This document shows, one piece after another, positions 25,660-38,116 of a stretch of DNA of 64,000 nucleotides. The notes beneath the pieces are model-generated. The model searched no databases. It was not told the DNA's origin and worked only from the letters and a program-made list of their open reading frames with translations. Position 1 is the first letter of the stretch, and every line of letters begins with the position of its first letter. The position numbers were made by a program, and so were the translations under genes. The DNA is from Sabethes cyaneus (Eukaryota > Arthropoda > Insecta > Diptera > Culicidae): contig NC_071355.1 in the NCBI RefSeq assembly GCF_943734655.1, positions 239,764,027-239,828,026 of the forward strand, given 5' to 3'.

Positions 25660-25955
25660 TAACTCCCTTTCCAATTTTAGTAAACTTATTCATTTTCAGA
25701 AAAAAAAATCACTTTTTTTCATTTAGTGTTTGGGGTGTTTCTGGTAAGGAGAGGGTGCGAAAATCGTCGTTTTGCCAAACTTTTTTTAACCATAACTTTT
25801 GAACGACTGAACCGATTTGCAGGTTTTTGATACCAAATGCAATGGCTTGGAGTATAAATGTCTTTAAAACTTGACCCTTTTTGTCGATAGACCATTTGAA
25901 TAAAATACGATTACAGCATCAAACTGCTAAACTTAACAGTTGCTCTGGAGAATCC
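25660..25955. other. Possible dispersed repeat
   Basis: Contains ATAACTTTTGAACGACTGAA, a phrase also echoed at 52.5-52.9 kb. I could not define its ends. Confidence 0.35.
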
Positions 25956-25959
25956 GTCT

Positions 25960-26215
25960 TCATCCGAACAAGTTCAGTTTTCGTTTAATATACGACTGTT
26001 TCGATCCAGTTTTGTTACAGATTCTGTTCAATCATAGCTCAGAATCAGTTGAAATCCAATTTCTGCCCAATTTCAGATTAAATTATAATAGTTCGCTTTC
26101 AATTCCATTTCAACTCAGTTGTAGTTGGAATTCATTCTATTTAATTTCAGATCAATTTCGATTTAATTCAAATTCACATTTAGTTTCCTTTTAGTACAGT
26201 TTCAACGCTGGCACG
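25960..26215 (+). repeat. Degenerate AATTTCAAGTCC-type repeat
   Basis: Plus-strand orientation with words like CAATTTC-GAT, CCAATTTCTGCCCAATTTC and AATTCCATTTCAACTC. It forms the right half of an inverted pair with 21735-22080 around the Helitron-like element. Confidence 0.6.
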
Positions 26216-26219
26216 TTTC

Positions 26220-29200
26220 AGTTGATCTTCCATGCGAAAGGCAACACTGTTAATAGAACAATATCAAAAATTAACCCGAGGACAAATGCACATAAATGCG
26301 AAAATCTCCGATGTAAAACGTAAAAAATGTCGCTCCGTTTTCGGACAGACAACCCGCCATTACTTCTACCCGCCAGTGCGCAGTCGAATCGGTCGTGGGG
26401 TTGAAAAATTACAAAGTTAAATTTTCCATTTGTTTCCATTTGTTCAGTGCTTTATAATCTCATTTCTGTCGCTGTCACGCAAGTGGCCCTCCTTTTCGTT
26501 GTTCCGGGCTTTTGGCACTGCACTTACATCCCTTGGCGCTTGGATGGCTAAACTTTTTTTTTTCTCTCACCGCGCGCTGTTTGCTGCATTGTTCGGTTCG
26601 TTTGCCATTTCCATGGCATGGTACATGGCGATCGTCGTCGTCGACGTCGTAGTCGTTCACAAGCTTGCGCTTGTCTCTCTCTCTCTCTGTCTCTATTGGG
26701 ACCAGCTGCCTGCCCGGTGGTGACCGAATTCGGTGTGCATCCTGGCTGGCCTGGCCATACCCGTAGGGAATGCCCTTCCAACGTATACACACATTCACAA
26801 CAAGGAGTGCAAAACTACTAAATATGTCCGGCCCGACTGCCGCTGCTGCTCGGAGATGCCCCAAATACCTTTACTCACATACCGTGGCAAATTTTCAATC
26901 TATCCAATTCCGGAGTCCAACCAGCTGCCATAAATTTACGGAAAGGTTTCGTTCTGATTCACCGGAATTGTGCTTCAGGGGACGCCAGTGAGTGGAAAAT
27001 ATTTAATCAATCTGGCAGGACAAATGTTTTCTGTTTCTGTGAAATTCCATTCAGCGTATTATTTTCGACTGGAATTTTGAATTGAGAACTTTTTACCATT
27101 AGTGCTTTAGTACATTAATTTTAAAGCGATTTTTTTTTGGTTAACCTACATTTTTATTCCACTACACAGTCGAATGTTCACACTTCGTCAAAGGCCGCGA
27201 AATTCAACGCTTCATCGCATCCGTCGCGCGGCGGCGGCAGCGGCGGCCACAAAGTGGAAAGCCAACACGTCCACTATATGCTGTTAACATGAACCACGCG
27301 TTGAACAAGCGCTCAAGCCGGCAGAATGTACTAAAGGACAACACAGCACACAAGCACCGCGGTATTGCGTTTTCCAGCTCGTTGTAGCTTTGCTGGCCAA
27401 TTATTTATATTTCAATTCATTTCGAGATCCTTCGGCAGAATCCTCACCTCACGCTTGTGCTGATGCTGGTGTGGGCCGCGCAAACCGAGTGACTGAACCT
27501 GCACTGCTGCAGTGAGCCCTGGCATGGGTGTGTATTATTGGCAATTTCAGACGTAAAATGCACCGGTTGACCACCTCCGGGACATGCAGGGACAGCCAAT
27601 ATTAACAGGTGCTCGCCGAGGCTCGCTCTTACGCTCCGGTGGAGCTTGGGATTTCATTAAACTGTGATTACACCGATCGGCCGACTTGGGCCCGGGTTTG
27701 GTCGAATGGAAATTGGAACAAACTGCGTAGTGCAATTCAGGTTGCATGGTAATTTCGGTTCGATGCTGCATTTTTAAGCTCGAACCGACATTAATCAGTT
27801 TTTATGGTGGAAAAAGTAATACAAAATAGGTTGAGGGAAAGGTTGCGTAAAAGAAAAAATCGACGTCTAATTAGGTAAATCAGAAACATCCTTTTGAATC
27901 ATTGGAACTGACTGGGTCCGTCCAAAAAGGGTTTGGAATGACCGAAGCAGTTCGAAGAAAAACCGCTTTTTGTTTACAAAGACAAACGGTTTCGACTGGG
28001 CAAAGCGAGTAAGCATTTCAGATGAATGATAAGCAGGTAATTTGCTTTTCTAACTAACGACAGCTTAAGTGCCACTTCCTGGTAGGCTACTGGTCAGCTA
28101 GCCTATAGGCCCTTTACAAGCTAAAATAAACAGATAGCACTTACCGGGCAAATCGGGTTTAATATTGGCTGCAGTATAATTTTGCTGTTTTCTAGTTCGA
28201 TTCAACTTTATTTGAGTAAATAAAATTCAAACTAAAAGCAACGAAATCATTTCTTTTCTAGTATTGATTTTTCTTTTTTCTTTTCAAGCTACACGGACAT
28301 TCTAAAACATGAAAAGATACATAACCTCAACCACAGTTTAGCGGTTTCGATTTATTTCCCTTGCCACTATTCTCCCCACCTCACGATCGGTGGTTCGAAA
28401 GCCACTGTCTCGGCCTATGGGGTGCGTTACGAAAGCACCATTCCGGGTAAGCATGTATCGGAATTAAACGGACACCACCGGGGAAGCGCAAACATCAAAC
28501 ATTCATGAGAGCATGACAAATGAACCGCAGTAGTAGAACCGACCAGGCCCGGCCGGCCGGCCGTCCGAGGCTAAGACGGTGCCTGCCGATGCCGAAGCAG
28601 CCGGTAGCCGCATTGTGGTGCTTCCGGCACGTTCGACCATTTCAATATGTCCGCCTGAGCTGCTGCCCGTTCCTCCGGCGGGCAATAACGTTCGCACGAA
28701 GATGGATGACAATTTTTATTTATTCACGAAAAAATGCTCATCCTCAGCCTCGGGAAGTGGCACGGCACGGACGGTTGCACGTCTACAGTTCATAGTTAGT
28801 GGCTATAGTGGGGCACGTGATTCCGTCCAATAGCCGGCCGAAGAATGCGACTACACGGCATCACGCATCCGGATCGGAAGGAATCGTCCCGGTGAGAGCA
28901 ATATACCAAGCACACACGCGAGTGAGTGAATGACCGACCGAACGTGAATACGAACTTGGCATAAGGATGACTTTCGGAGTGACGAAGTCACGTTTGAGAC
29001 ATTATGCCAAACGGAATAATTAATGTCTTGGCTTATATCCTGTTCCTCTTTATTATAACTGTTGATAAGTTACGATTTAATTTCTGCGCACTAACTTATA
29101 GATTAAATATCTGCCAAATTTTTTTTCATGTTTTAAGCTGAATATTAATGTTAAACGAACATATAAAAAGCCCATTTTGCTGCATCCCTCCGCCCTCAAA

Positions 29201-30195
29201 CGTATCTGGCAAGCCTGTTGATCTGCGTTCGAAGCGAATAATACACTTCAGTTCATGGAAAGCGATAACCCCATTTCCGCTGGCAGTTGCATCGGCGGGC
29301 AATCCTTTGCACACTATTCACTCCAATGGCTACAATTTCACGGAATGAATTGAAAGCCATTTAAAATTTATTGCCCATCCGAATCAAATGCTTGCTTGCT
29401 TGCTTGCTTGCTTTTACGCTGGTTGTGTTGCAGCCCCGGATCTGAATCCATCCGCATGGGAGCACACGGCAGCCGAATGAGCGTTGCCAACCGCCGAGCT
29501 ACTAACCAGCAGCAGCAGCAGCAGGGGCCTTGTCTGGGTACTGCTGCTGCAGCCACATTGCCACAGTACCGCACGGTACAGTCCGTCGTCATCGTAACCA
29601 ATGTTTGCTCTTCCGGCGTTCGCGGTATGCCAGGCCTACCTACCTACCTACCTGTCCGCATACAGCATGCATACCGATGCACCGCCCGGCCAAAAAACGA
29701 GGCCAGAACGTGAATTATTCAGCTACCGTACCCTCACTCACGGAGACGATGATGGAAGTGAATTGAAATAAACAGGCCCCGGTTCCGCGCTGCTGGTGGT
29801 ATGTACCTACTACGAATGCTACTACTATCGAGTGAAATGATGTTTTATTTCTGTGACCCCACCACGACTTGCTGTATTTACTGTTGATTGCTTCACATAG
29901 AAGATGATAACGGTGAATGCGAATTTGTTGCGTGCATATGCAGTGTGATAAGAAAACGCTATAAGAATCGTTTTTAATGAATACACTGCATGCGTACTCG
30001 CATATGAGTCTCATAACGATTTTCAGCATTTATGAGTTAATATGTTTTTAAAAAGTAGACTAAACTTAAAGATTAATTATTTATTTAATCTTTATTTTTA
30101 GCCTACCTTCTAAAAACAAACTGAAATCGACCTGTTTATTTCTCCGAGGAACAAAAACAGAATAGCAGAGTCATGTGATCCCATCTTGGAAGTTC
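26220..30195. other. Unique-looking DNA, no gene supported
   Basis: Moderately GC-rich sequence, with short overlapping frames on both strands that carry no motif. Simple repeats include GTC words near 26629-26645, CT near 26676-26690, GCTT at 29389-29414, CAG at 29508-29524 and CTAC at about 29635-29653. No exon-like conserved protein segment was recognised. Confidence 0.5.
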
Positions 30196-30200
30196 AATAC

Positions 30201-30388
30201 GGTCATTACATATATTTTTTAAAGTTTTTGTCCTACCGATGCTGGACACCGGAGGGTACACCTGTGAGATTGTGTGTGGTTAACACAAAAAAACTGAGAT
30301 TTTTTAGGAATTTCTACTTGAAGTCTAATCGTGAAACCCGAATCTATTCTTGCTTTTCATGTATACGTTATTATTTTCCATGCAAAAA
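30201..30388 (+). mobile_element. GGCC-ended element, 5' fragment
   Basis: Matches the first 190 bp or so of the full copies at 30411-30888 and 38598-39081 (GTCATTACA-ATATTTT start, TTTTTGTCCT-CCG, CCCGAATCTATTCTTGCTT, ATACGTTATTATTTTC-ATGCAAAAAT). It breaks off where the next copy begins. Confidence 0.65.
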
Positions 30389-30410
30389 TCGTCCAAAATA
30401 CAAATATTTT

Positions 30411-30888
30411 ATTACAAATATTTTATTAAGTTTTTGTCCTTCCGGTGTTCGGCCACTGAAGGGAGGGGGCGAAAAAAAAACAAAGTAAATTTTTTAATCG
30501 AGCAAAAAAAAAACTTGGGCTTAAGGATTTTTATTTAAAGTTTAAACGTGAAAACCGAATCTATTCTTGCTTATAATATATACGTTATTATTTTCTATGC
30601 AAAAATCTACGCAAAAAGACAAAAACGAAGGAAATTTTTTTTGGACGATTTTCAGAAATTGCATTATTCGAATTTCCATTTTTGTTTCGTGCTAGAAGCG
30701 TTAACTCAACTTGAATACTCATTTTTCGAGTTTTTCAGACTGTAGAGCCCATATAGACTATTGATTTTATATAAAAAAAAATTTGACTCATATTCAACAA
30801 ATTATTTTTAAGCCCCCCGATTTTTCAAGCCAATTTCCAAGGAGGGGGGGGGGGGTGACTAAAACTTTGAAAATGATTTGCAATGGCC
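30411..30888 (+). mobile_element. GGCC-ended element, near-complete copy
   Basis: About 478 bp from ATTACAAATATTTTATTAAG to CAATGGCC. The ends are imperfect inverted repeats (compare GGCCATTACAAAT and ATTTGCAATGGCC in the copy at 38598). A G/C homopolymer lies near each end. It is non-coding; the 62-100-codon frames are accidental. Superfamily unknown. Confidence 0.7.
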
Positions 30889-32262
30889 TTATTTATTTAT
30901 TCAACATCAACAAACTACAGTTATCCTAAGGATGATTTCTTATACTATTACTAATCACACAGTCAAAAATTCACAAATATACAGATTTTCTTAAACGTCA
31001 TTGATAAAGAAAAGCACAGAAAAGTTTCGGCGGATAGTTTCACGTTATAAATTAAAATCAAAGACAGCGGAAACTCTATTGAAGACTCACTGTATTCCGG
31101 TCATAGCACTGTTGTGTCAATAGCTGGTGCGTTGAAATGGTAGTCGCAGCATTGCGTCATTCCGCAGTGCGCTGGACCGTACATTCAGATTAATCGTATC
31201 CAAAATAGCAGGACAATCGATTCTTTCCTGCACCATATCAGCAGCAAACAAAGCTCTAGCGACGTTACTTCGCACCTGAAGTGTCTCCAAATGGATCAAC
31301 CGGCATCGTCTCTCGTAACTCGGCAATCGGAACGAATCTCGCCAAGGTAGATGACGGAGCGCAAAACGTAAGAAGCGCCGTTGAATCGACTCAATCCTGG
31401 CCATTCCGTTTTGGTAATACGGATGCCAGACAATGGAATCGTATTCGAGAGTTGAATGCTTTGAGACAATACACGTTGGTGAAGCCTTTAGCGATGCGGA
31501 AGACGAATTCTAGAGTTCTGGATGCTTTGTCCACAATGTAGGAAATGTGTCGTTTAAACGATAACTGACTGTCCAAGATAACGCCGAGATCCTTCACTTG
31601 GTCGACACGTTAGATTAGAATACCATCGAGCTTGTAGTTGAAAATCACTGGCTGACGGACTCGGGCGAAAGAAATAATGAAGCATTTTTCAGGATTCACG
31701 AGCATGCAGTTCAAGTTAGACGCATCCAAAAAGCTGTCAAGCTCTCTTTGAAAACGGATTGCATCAACATTGGAGCAAATCCTCAAGTAAATCTTCAGGT
31801 CATCGGCGTAGGATAAACGAGGGCCTTTAAGAACGTGGTTGACATCATTGAAGTATGGCAGAACGATTGACGGTCCCAAATGACTGCCTTGTGGGATTCC
31901 AGAAAAGGCCGAAAACGCATTAGATTGAAAAGAGACGCACAGGCTAAACACCAGCTGAAGGGGGATAAGTAGGTCAGCGATGTGCTTCTTTAAAAACTCA
32001 GATGGGATACCATCTGGGCCGGCTTTAGTCGAAGATTTTAACGTTGAGGCGGCTCTAGAGATCATTGTTTCGTCGATGTTAAGAGTACCCAGCGTATTCA
32101 CAGTCATAAGCGGAACATTGTCGGTAGCCTGAGTAACTTGGTCGTCTGGAATCACTTCATCGCAAAACGTTCGCCCGAATTTATTAGCAAATAGTTGACT
32201 GATATTCTGAGGATTCGAAGCAACCTCACCATTCAGGGGAATGGTTGAGAGAAGCGTTAACA
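30889..32262 (-). pseudogene. CR1/jockey-type non-LTR element, 5' truncated
   Basis: The minus strand encodes part of a reverse transcriptase: STKAGPDGIPSEFLKKH, GIPQGSHLGPS, SYADDLKIYL (catalytic YADD) and NPEKCFIISF. After frame breaks comes the C-terminal tail (RRFLRFALRHLPWRDSFRLP, YERRCRLIHLETL). About 90 residues between FLKKHIADLLIPLQLVFSLC and SNAFSAFSGIPQG are missing, including the first catalytic aspartate region, so it is inactive. The 3' end runs to about 30889 and finishes in an ATAAATAAATA-type tail, typical of this group. Its last base meets the end of the GGCC-ended element. Confidence 0.8.
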
Positions 32263-32264
32263 CT

Positions 32265-32424
32265 CCGTATACTCTTTTTTCGAGTTATTTAGGCTATAAA
32301 ACCCATAGATAATTGATTTTATAAAAAAAAATTTACTCAAGTGTAACAATTTTTTGCCCCGCAATTTTTAAAGCCGATTTTGAGGGGCGGGGGACAAATA
32401 CTTTAAAAATAATTTAAGATGGCC
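32265..32424 (+). mobile_element. GGCC-ended element, 3' fragment
   Basis: Matches the last third of the family (CGAGTT-TT-AG, TTGATTTTATAAAAAAAA, ACTTTAAA-AT-ATTT, GGCC end). The 5' part is missing at the junction with the CR1/jockey-type copy, where GAAGCGTTAAC is shared by both sides. Confidence 0.65.
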
Positions 32425-32525
32425 TAATTTGATTTTCATGATACGGAATCGACTCTCGCAGGTTCACGGATGGCCCGCGGAGAATTACCTCAACTCTTAT
32501 GAAAGAAATCCACTGTGCGAACTTT

Positions 32526-32775
32526 ATTTCATTTTTCATTTTTCATTTTTCATTTTTCATTTTTCATTTTTCATTTTTCATTTTTCATTTTTCATTTTTC
32601 ATTTTTCATTTTTCATTTTTCATTTTTCATTTTTCATTTTTCATTTTTCATTTTTCATTTTGCATTTTTCATTTTTCATTTTTCATTTTTCATTTTTCAT
32701 TTTTCATTTTTCATTTTTCATTTTTCATTTTTCATTTTTCATTTTTCATTTTTTATTTTTCATTTTTCATTTTTC

Positions 32776-32807
<32 letters not shown>

Positions 32808-32936
32808 TTCATTTTTCATTTTTCATTTTTCATTTTTCATTTTTCATTTTTCATTTTTCATTTTTCATTTTTCATTTTTCATTTTTCATTTTTCATTTTT
32901 CATTTTTCATTTTTCATTTTCCATTTTCCATTTTTT
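32526..32936. repeat. (CATTTTT)n heptanucleotide array
   Basis: About 58 copies of a 7-bp unit with rare variants (CATTTTG, CATTTTC, an extra T). Because 7 is not a multiple of 3, all three plus frames stay open for 159-174 codons (HFSFFIF); these are not genes. It abuts the broken end of an RTE relic. Confidence 0.95.
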
Positions 32937-32969
32937 GGGGTGGCTTGCGCTGAATCAAGACCATTCGCT

Positions 32970-33309
32970 CCAAGGTAAGATTGATCAGTCACATCCGCTT
33001 GTCCGGAGAACCGTTCTCGTACGTAATCTGCCTTAGCTATTCGTGCCCGGCTGTATCGAACGCTGCCCTGAAATGCACGAAAATACAGTAAGTTGGCACA
33101 TTGTGCTCCTGACATTTTTGAATGATTTATCGGAGAGTGAAAATTTAATTCCTGGTAGCACGGGTCCCCATAAATACTGACTGATACTGCCTTACGAATT
33201 CTTTTCTCGAATTCTATGGGGATAAACGACGTAACAAAATCTGGGAAAGCACCTTGAAAGCAGCGGTTATTACAGTAATCAAGTCAATCGCCCTTTTTGT
33301 AGATGGGAC
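32970..33309 (-). pseudogene. RTE retroelement relic
   Basis: Aligns with 37210-37565 of the copy at 36204-37705 on the same strand: the region from the CPIYKKGD block to KLTRLI. The minus-strand frame shows decayed pieces such as F-GQADVTDQSY. It has frameshifts throughout and is truncated at both ends. Confidence 0.7.
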
Positions 33310-35555
33310 GCATCACACTTATCATTCAAACTTGTTTCATTCAAATTTCAAACTTGTTCTATATCTTGTTTATATTTTGTCGAATTTCTTTTCGTGCAAC
33401 ATACTCTTGCTAGTAGCATGCTTTGTGGAGTACAAAAAAACAGAAATGAGAGCTGATGTGTGTGAGTGAGTGTAAATTTGCAAAATGGTAATATAATCGC
33501 AAAGGAGTACACAGAAGCCTGTGACAACATTCATTCAGGCCGCACGAGTTGCCTCAGCTCAAGTGTCACTTCTGGTCAAGTATCCTAGCACTAGAGTTGG
33601 TTCCATTGTAAATATGTAGGCCACACACGGCCCCCGCCCGGGAAAATGCCAACTGTGTGCCAGCATCACAGATGAAGCGGTTTCGTTCGAAACGAACCCT
33701 GGATACGAACGAACGAACGGGGGTCCACTTGTCACACCTCCGGTGCATTCAGCAACGCAACACTTCTGGCAAACTCTAGGCAGTGTTGAAGCTTATCCCC
33801 CTTCGGGGAACTTGTTGTGAGACACTCAGTTCCAAGTATTCAATATAATAATCATAATCATGATTAAACAGGAAACTGTGCAGAGATAAACGGACAGAGG
33901 AGCTCTAGGAATGATGATCCCCAGTGTGAAGATGTTACCACACAGAGGGCTCATTTTCTTTATGTCACGAAGATGCTCTCAACAAAAGAACGGTAATGGA
34001 AATGAATCCTTATTCATATAAAGCTAGCTAAATGTGATTAGCTACTGTGTATGAAATAAATTTTCATCTTGTAATCATTTCATGTTTCTAAACTCAGAAT
34101 CTTATCTATTCGTATTTAATTTGGATCAAGAATTTGTTTACTCAATTTTCGGAAAAGTCGATCAAAAAATTTACTCGCCCACTGAAACCGGCGAAAGCAA
34201 GCTCGTGTCAAGCTGCGAGCTGTACAAAATCTAATATATTTTACCGTCCACTCTGTCGCTCCGATCCAGTAGCAGCAGCAGCGAAAGTTGCAGCTCTTGT
34301 GAGATGGAAAAGTACCTGCTATATGTGCTGCCATTTCGGATTTTCACCGCAGAATTCCTGGAGCTTTTACCACATCAGCTAGCTTTGTGCGAGGTTAATA
34401 TACGAAGCCTGCAGTGAAAACATTATAACATATTCAGTGGAATGAAATTTCGCCAACTTCTTGTGAGTGTTTGTGTTTATGTGTCTGTGATGGTTTGTTA
34501 CGATGAAGCTACAGACTAAAAGCCACATGATGCTCGAAGCGGCTTTCGACAACTTTACGTTACTCATACCCAGGTTGTGTAGTTATAAATAAAAGTGAAC
34601 CAAAAACGGTAGTCAGTTGGTCACTGGAGACTAGAGCTTGGCTAGTTGAATGATGGAATCCCTTTCCGCTCTCGAATCTAGCAGAATTCGTTGCCTAGAG
34701 CTGTTGTTTGCTCCCCAAATGTTACATTCCTAAAATGTTGTTAAAATGTGGCAAACAGTTCATCAGTAGGTAGGTGGTCGCACTCTGTAATAATGATGTA
34801 TAGAAATCACAAGAGGATTAGGTTTCTTGTTGGTTTGGTTTACAACGTCGTTGATTGAAATTTGACCTCCTCCCACAAATGGTGTAAAAATCGGTCGAGT
34901 ATGTTAAGTTGACTAAATTGAACGAAATATTTCCAAAAGGATTAAACGATATCGAATAAACTTTGTTGTATACAACTCAAGTTGCATAAAAACAATGTGT
35001 GGATAAAGTTTCAAGAGATAGGTGACAATCATCAGAATGAAGCAACTTTAAAATCTCAAATTCTATCACTGAAAGTACTTTTGCAAATATGTTTTTAATT
35101 AATAAAACTATTTTACCAGAAAAAACACTCGATTCCATAATTGTTTTTAACTACTATGCGGTCTAACGTCCTCTGTACCTTACTAGTTCTTAGTGACATT
35201 CGACGTTTCAGTTCTTTTCATACTTGACAACAATACAATTGAAACCTTGTAAAAAACTGCTAGGAACTAACTGGTACAAAGCAGCAAATTAAACGCGCAA
35301 AATCTATTTTAGGATATGACAGTTGTTAATTCTTCCTCGCTTTGATCATTGCTACGTTATATCGTGTGTACGGATACTTCGTCAAAATGATTCGCTTTCG
35401 GGACATCAAATTGATCTAGGTTGAATGTTCAAAAGACAAAATCGATTGAAGAGAATGGGTGTTTTTAAACTTTGACTAAATTGTTTACTTTCAGGATATC
35501 AAATTAGGCGATTAATCACTGTTATGAATAGACTGAGAAAATAAAATACTCCGGA
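33310..35555. other. No recognised gene or element
   Basis: Frames of 60-82 codons overlap on both strands without motifs. CAG words occur near 34267-34285. Nothing else was assigned. Confidence 0.5.
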
Positions 35556-35559
35556 GAAA

Positions 35560-35695
35560 TACTACGTGAAGACAGACAAAGGGAACGAGATGGTCATAAT
35601 GGACAAGGAGGGCTACGATAAACAGATGCTGGAGATAATCAATACTGGCCCATATAGACGTTAAAAAACCGATCCCCCATCCGAAATAGTAAAAA
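35560..35695 (+). pseudogene. Penelope-like element, N-terminal RT scrap
   Basis: The plus strand reads YVKTDKGNEMVIMDKEGYDK, then QMLEIINTGPYRR, stop, KTDPPSE. Penelope-like reverse transcriptases have a K-DKGN-VIMD--Y--KM--L-D---Y block here, followed by KDPT. It belongs upstream of the RT core found in the same orientation at 39468-40135. The two may come from one element split by later insertions. Confidence 0.65.
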
Positions 35696-35699
35696 GAGT

Positions 35700-36194
35700 T
35701 AACGGGAAACTAGCAGTCATTAACTTTTCGTCGAAAAGCACAATTTCGGAAGCTGTTTTTGGGTCCAAAAGCGGGATTCTGATGATAGAAATGTATTCGC
35801 TGCATTCTTCGTGCCAATGTGAACACAGCGAATATGTTTTCATAAACGAATTTTTTGTTGTACACAAAAAAATGCATTAGAAATTTACAGAATCCATGAT
35901 GACTGATTTCACCTCAGCTGCACATAGAAAGAATATCAACCTGCGCTAGGAGCAGCGTTGCCAACCGGTTTTAACGAAAATCGGGAAAACGAGAATAAAA
36001 ATGTCTGGAAACAATCTGGCTGTCATTTGGTCTAATGGAAGATGATGTTTGAGAACCGTCTTTTTTCTGATTAGGCATTAAAAAGTTTGGAAAATCCAGA
36101 CAAATTTGGAAGGGTTGCAGCACTGGCTAGAAGACTCCATCGGAAAACTACGCACATCAAAGTCTTTTATAATTTGAGTTTCTTGATTTTTTCA
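35700..36194. other. No recognised content
   Basis: A phrase near 35955-36000 (GCGTTGCCAACC-GGTTTTAACG-AAATCGGGAAAA) resembles 37780-37800 on the other side of the RTE insert. It may be part of the sequence into which the RTE copy inserted. Confidence 0.35.
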
Positions 36195-36203
36195 GTTAAA
36201 TAT

Positions 36204-37705
36204 TTACTTACTTATTCAACCGAGAGCAGGGGTGGCTCTTGCCGCATCAAAAATTCCTCTCCATTGTACTCGGTCCTGGGCTACTCGTCGCCAATTCGTT
36301 GCGCGTCTCGACACACGCAAATCGGCTTCAACCTGGTCGAGCCATCTAGCACGTTGAGTCCCTCTATTCTTGGTGCCGGTGGGGTTCTTGAAGAGAACGG
36401 ATTTCACTACACAGTCGTCCGGCATCCTTGCGACGTGACCGGCCCACCGTAGTCTCCCAACTTTCGCCAGGTATACGATGGGAAACTCTCCAAGCAGTGC
36501 CTTTAGCTCATGATTCATACGTTTCCCGCCACTCTCCGCTTTCCGTTTGTACTCCGCCAAAAATAGTCCGCAACACCTGTCGTTCAAAAACGGCAAGTCC
36601 ACGTATGTCTTCCGTAAGCAAAGTAACTGTCTCCAGTCCATAGAGGACTACCGGTCTTATTAGCGTGTTGTACATCGTATGCTTTGTGCGGCGGCGTATA
36701 CTCCTAGATCGAAACGTCTTGCGGAGGGAAAAGTAGGCTCGATTTCCAGCTTGATCGCGTCGTTGGAACTTCTTACTCGTATTATTGTCGGCGGTGACCA
36801 GAGATCCCAAATATACGAACTCATCAACCACTTCCAGTTCATCGCCGTCAATAGTCACTGTCCGTGGGAGGCAAACGTTCCTTTCTCGGGAGCCTCTTCC
36901 TACCATATATTTGGTTTTCGACGCATTAATTTGTAACCCTATCCTCCTAGCCTCCGTTTTTAGTATGGCGTAGATTGCCTCCGCCGTCCCACGGTTTCCA
37001 GTAATGGTGTCGGGGTCGTCTGCAAAGGCTAGGAGTTGGCTACTCTTGCTGAAGATCGTTCCTCTCATTTCGATGCCCGCTCGCCGGATCACACCTTCAA
37101 TAGCGTTATTGAATAATATACAGGACAGTCCATCCCCTTGCCGTAGCCCTCTGCGCGATTCGAAAGGACTTCAGAGTGTCCCCGAAACGCGCACGTAGCA
37201 CATGACCCGTTCAGAGTAGCTTTGATAAGTCGCGTCAGTTTGTCCGGAAAACCGTGCACGTGCATTATCTGCCATAGCTGTTCGCGTTCAACGGTATCGT
37301 ATGCTGCTCTGAAATCCACAAAAATATGATGCGTGGGAACGTTGTACTCTCGACATTTCTGAAAGATTTGTCGGAGAGTAAAAATTTGATCCGTAGTAAC
37401 ACGGGCCCCCATAAAACCCACCTGATATTGCCCTACGAATTCTCTTGCTATTGGGGATAGACGACGCAACAAAATCTGGGAGAGCACCTTGTAGGCGGCG
37501 TTGACCAGCGCAATGCCGCGGTAGTTACAGCAGTCTAGCCGGTCGCCCTTTTTGTAGATGGGACAGACAACGCCTTGCATCCACTCCTCCGGTAGTTTCT
37601 CTTCTTCCCAAATCCTTGAAATCAGCCAGTGAAGTGCCGTTGCTAGCGGTTCTTGGCCATTTTTATAGAGTTCTGCCGGGAGTCGGTCCTTTCCGGCGGC
37701 TCTCG
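36204..37705 (-). pseudogene. RTE retroelement, 5' truncated, frameshifted
   Basis: 1.5 kb of RTE reverse transcriptase on the minus strand in three main frames. The first has EEEKLPEEWMQGVVCPIYKK, YRGIAL and FVGQYQVGFMGARVTTDQI, then the first catalytic block FVDFRAAYDTVEREQLW. The second has FADDPDT, with the palm aspartates present, through RRRTKHTMYNTLIRPVVLYG. The third has RWAGHVARMPDD to ARATPALG and the stop. At least two frameshifts separate them, so it is inactive. The 3' end is a short TAAGTAAGTAA tail straight after the stop codon, as expected of RTE elements. GTTAAATAT (36195-36203) and GTGAAATAT (37706-37714) look like a 9-bp target-site duplication with one change. Confidence 0.85.
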
Positions 37706-37934
37706 GTGAAATATAGATACAGTAATGTACCGATTTTTTCAGTCACATGTTGAATTTTGGGCTGACAAAATGGGGAAACTGACAAAATCGGGAATTGTTT
37801 CTCATAATTCAAGACTTAAGACCTGGCAATATCGAAGACTTCTATTAAAAATAAAATTTTAACCCTCAATTGGTCAACCGAAAGCTCAATGAACCGGGCA
37901 CAGCACACTGGTCTGGTGCAGAACCTTTTTTGGT

Positions 37935-38098
37935 GCGCATTAGGTTTGAGCGGGAAAACTTTGTTTTAGGTTTATGGAATCTTTGGAAGAGTTTCTTAAA
38001 ATTAAAAGTTCTACCGTCCAGCGGAATTCAAATTTTGATTGATCCCCCTAAAAGTGAAATCAAAAAATTATTTTTCAGTTTCAATATAACACATTGAT
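37935..38098 (+). mobile_element. Fragment of the 11.65-kb foldback arm
   Basis: Similar to 12369-12540: GTGCGCATTAG, GGGAAAACTT, GGTTTATGGAA-CTTTGG, CCCCCTAAAAGTGAAAT and TTCAATATAACACATTGATG. It is diverged from that arm and breaks off where the next element starts. Confidence 0.7.
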
Positions 38099-38116
38099 GT
38101 TTTGATGTCATTGATG

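Noticed and set aside
32429..33036. Three overlapping frames of 159-174 codons rich in HFSFFIF
   Set aside because: Translation of the heptanucleotide array in all three frames.
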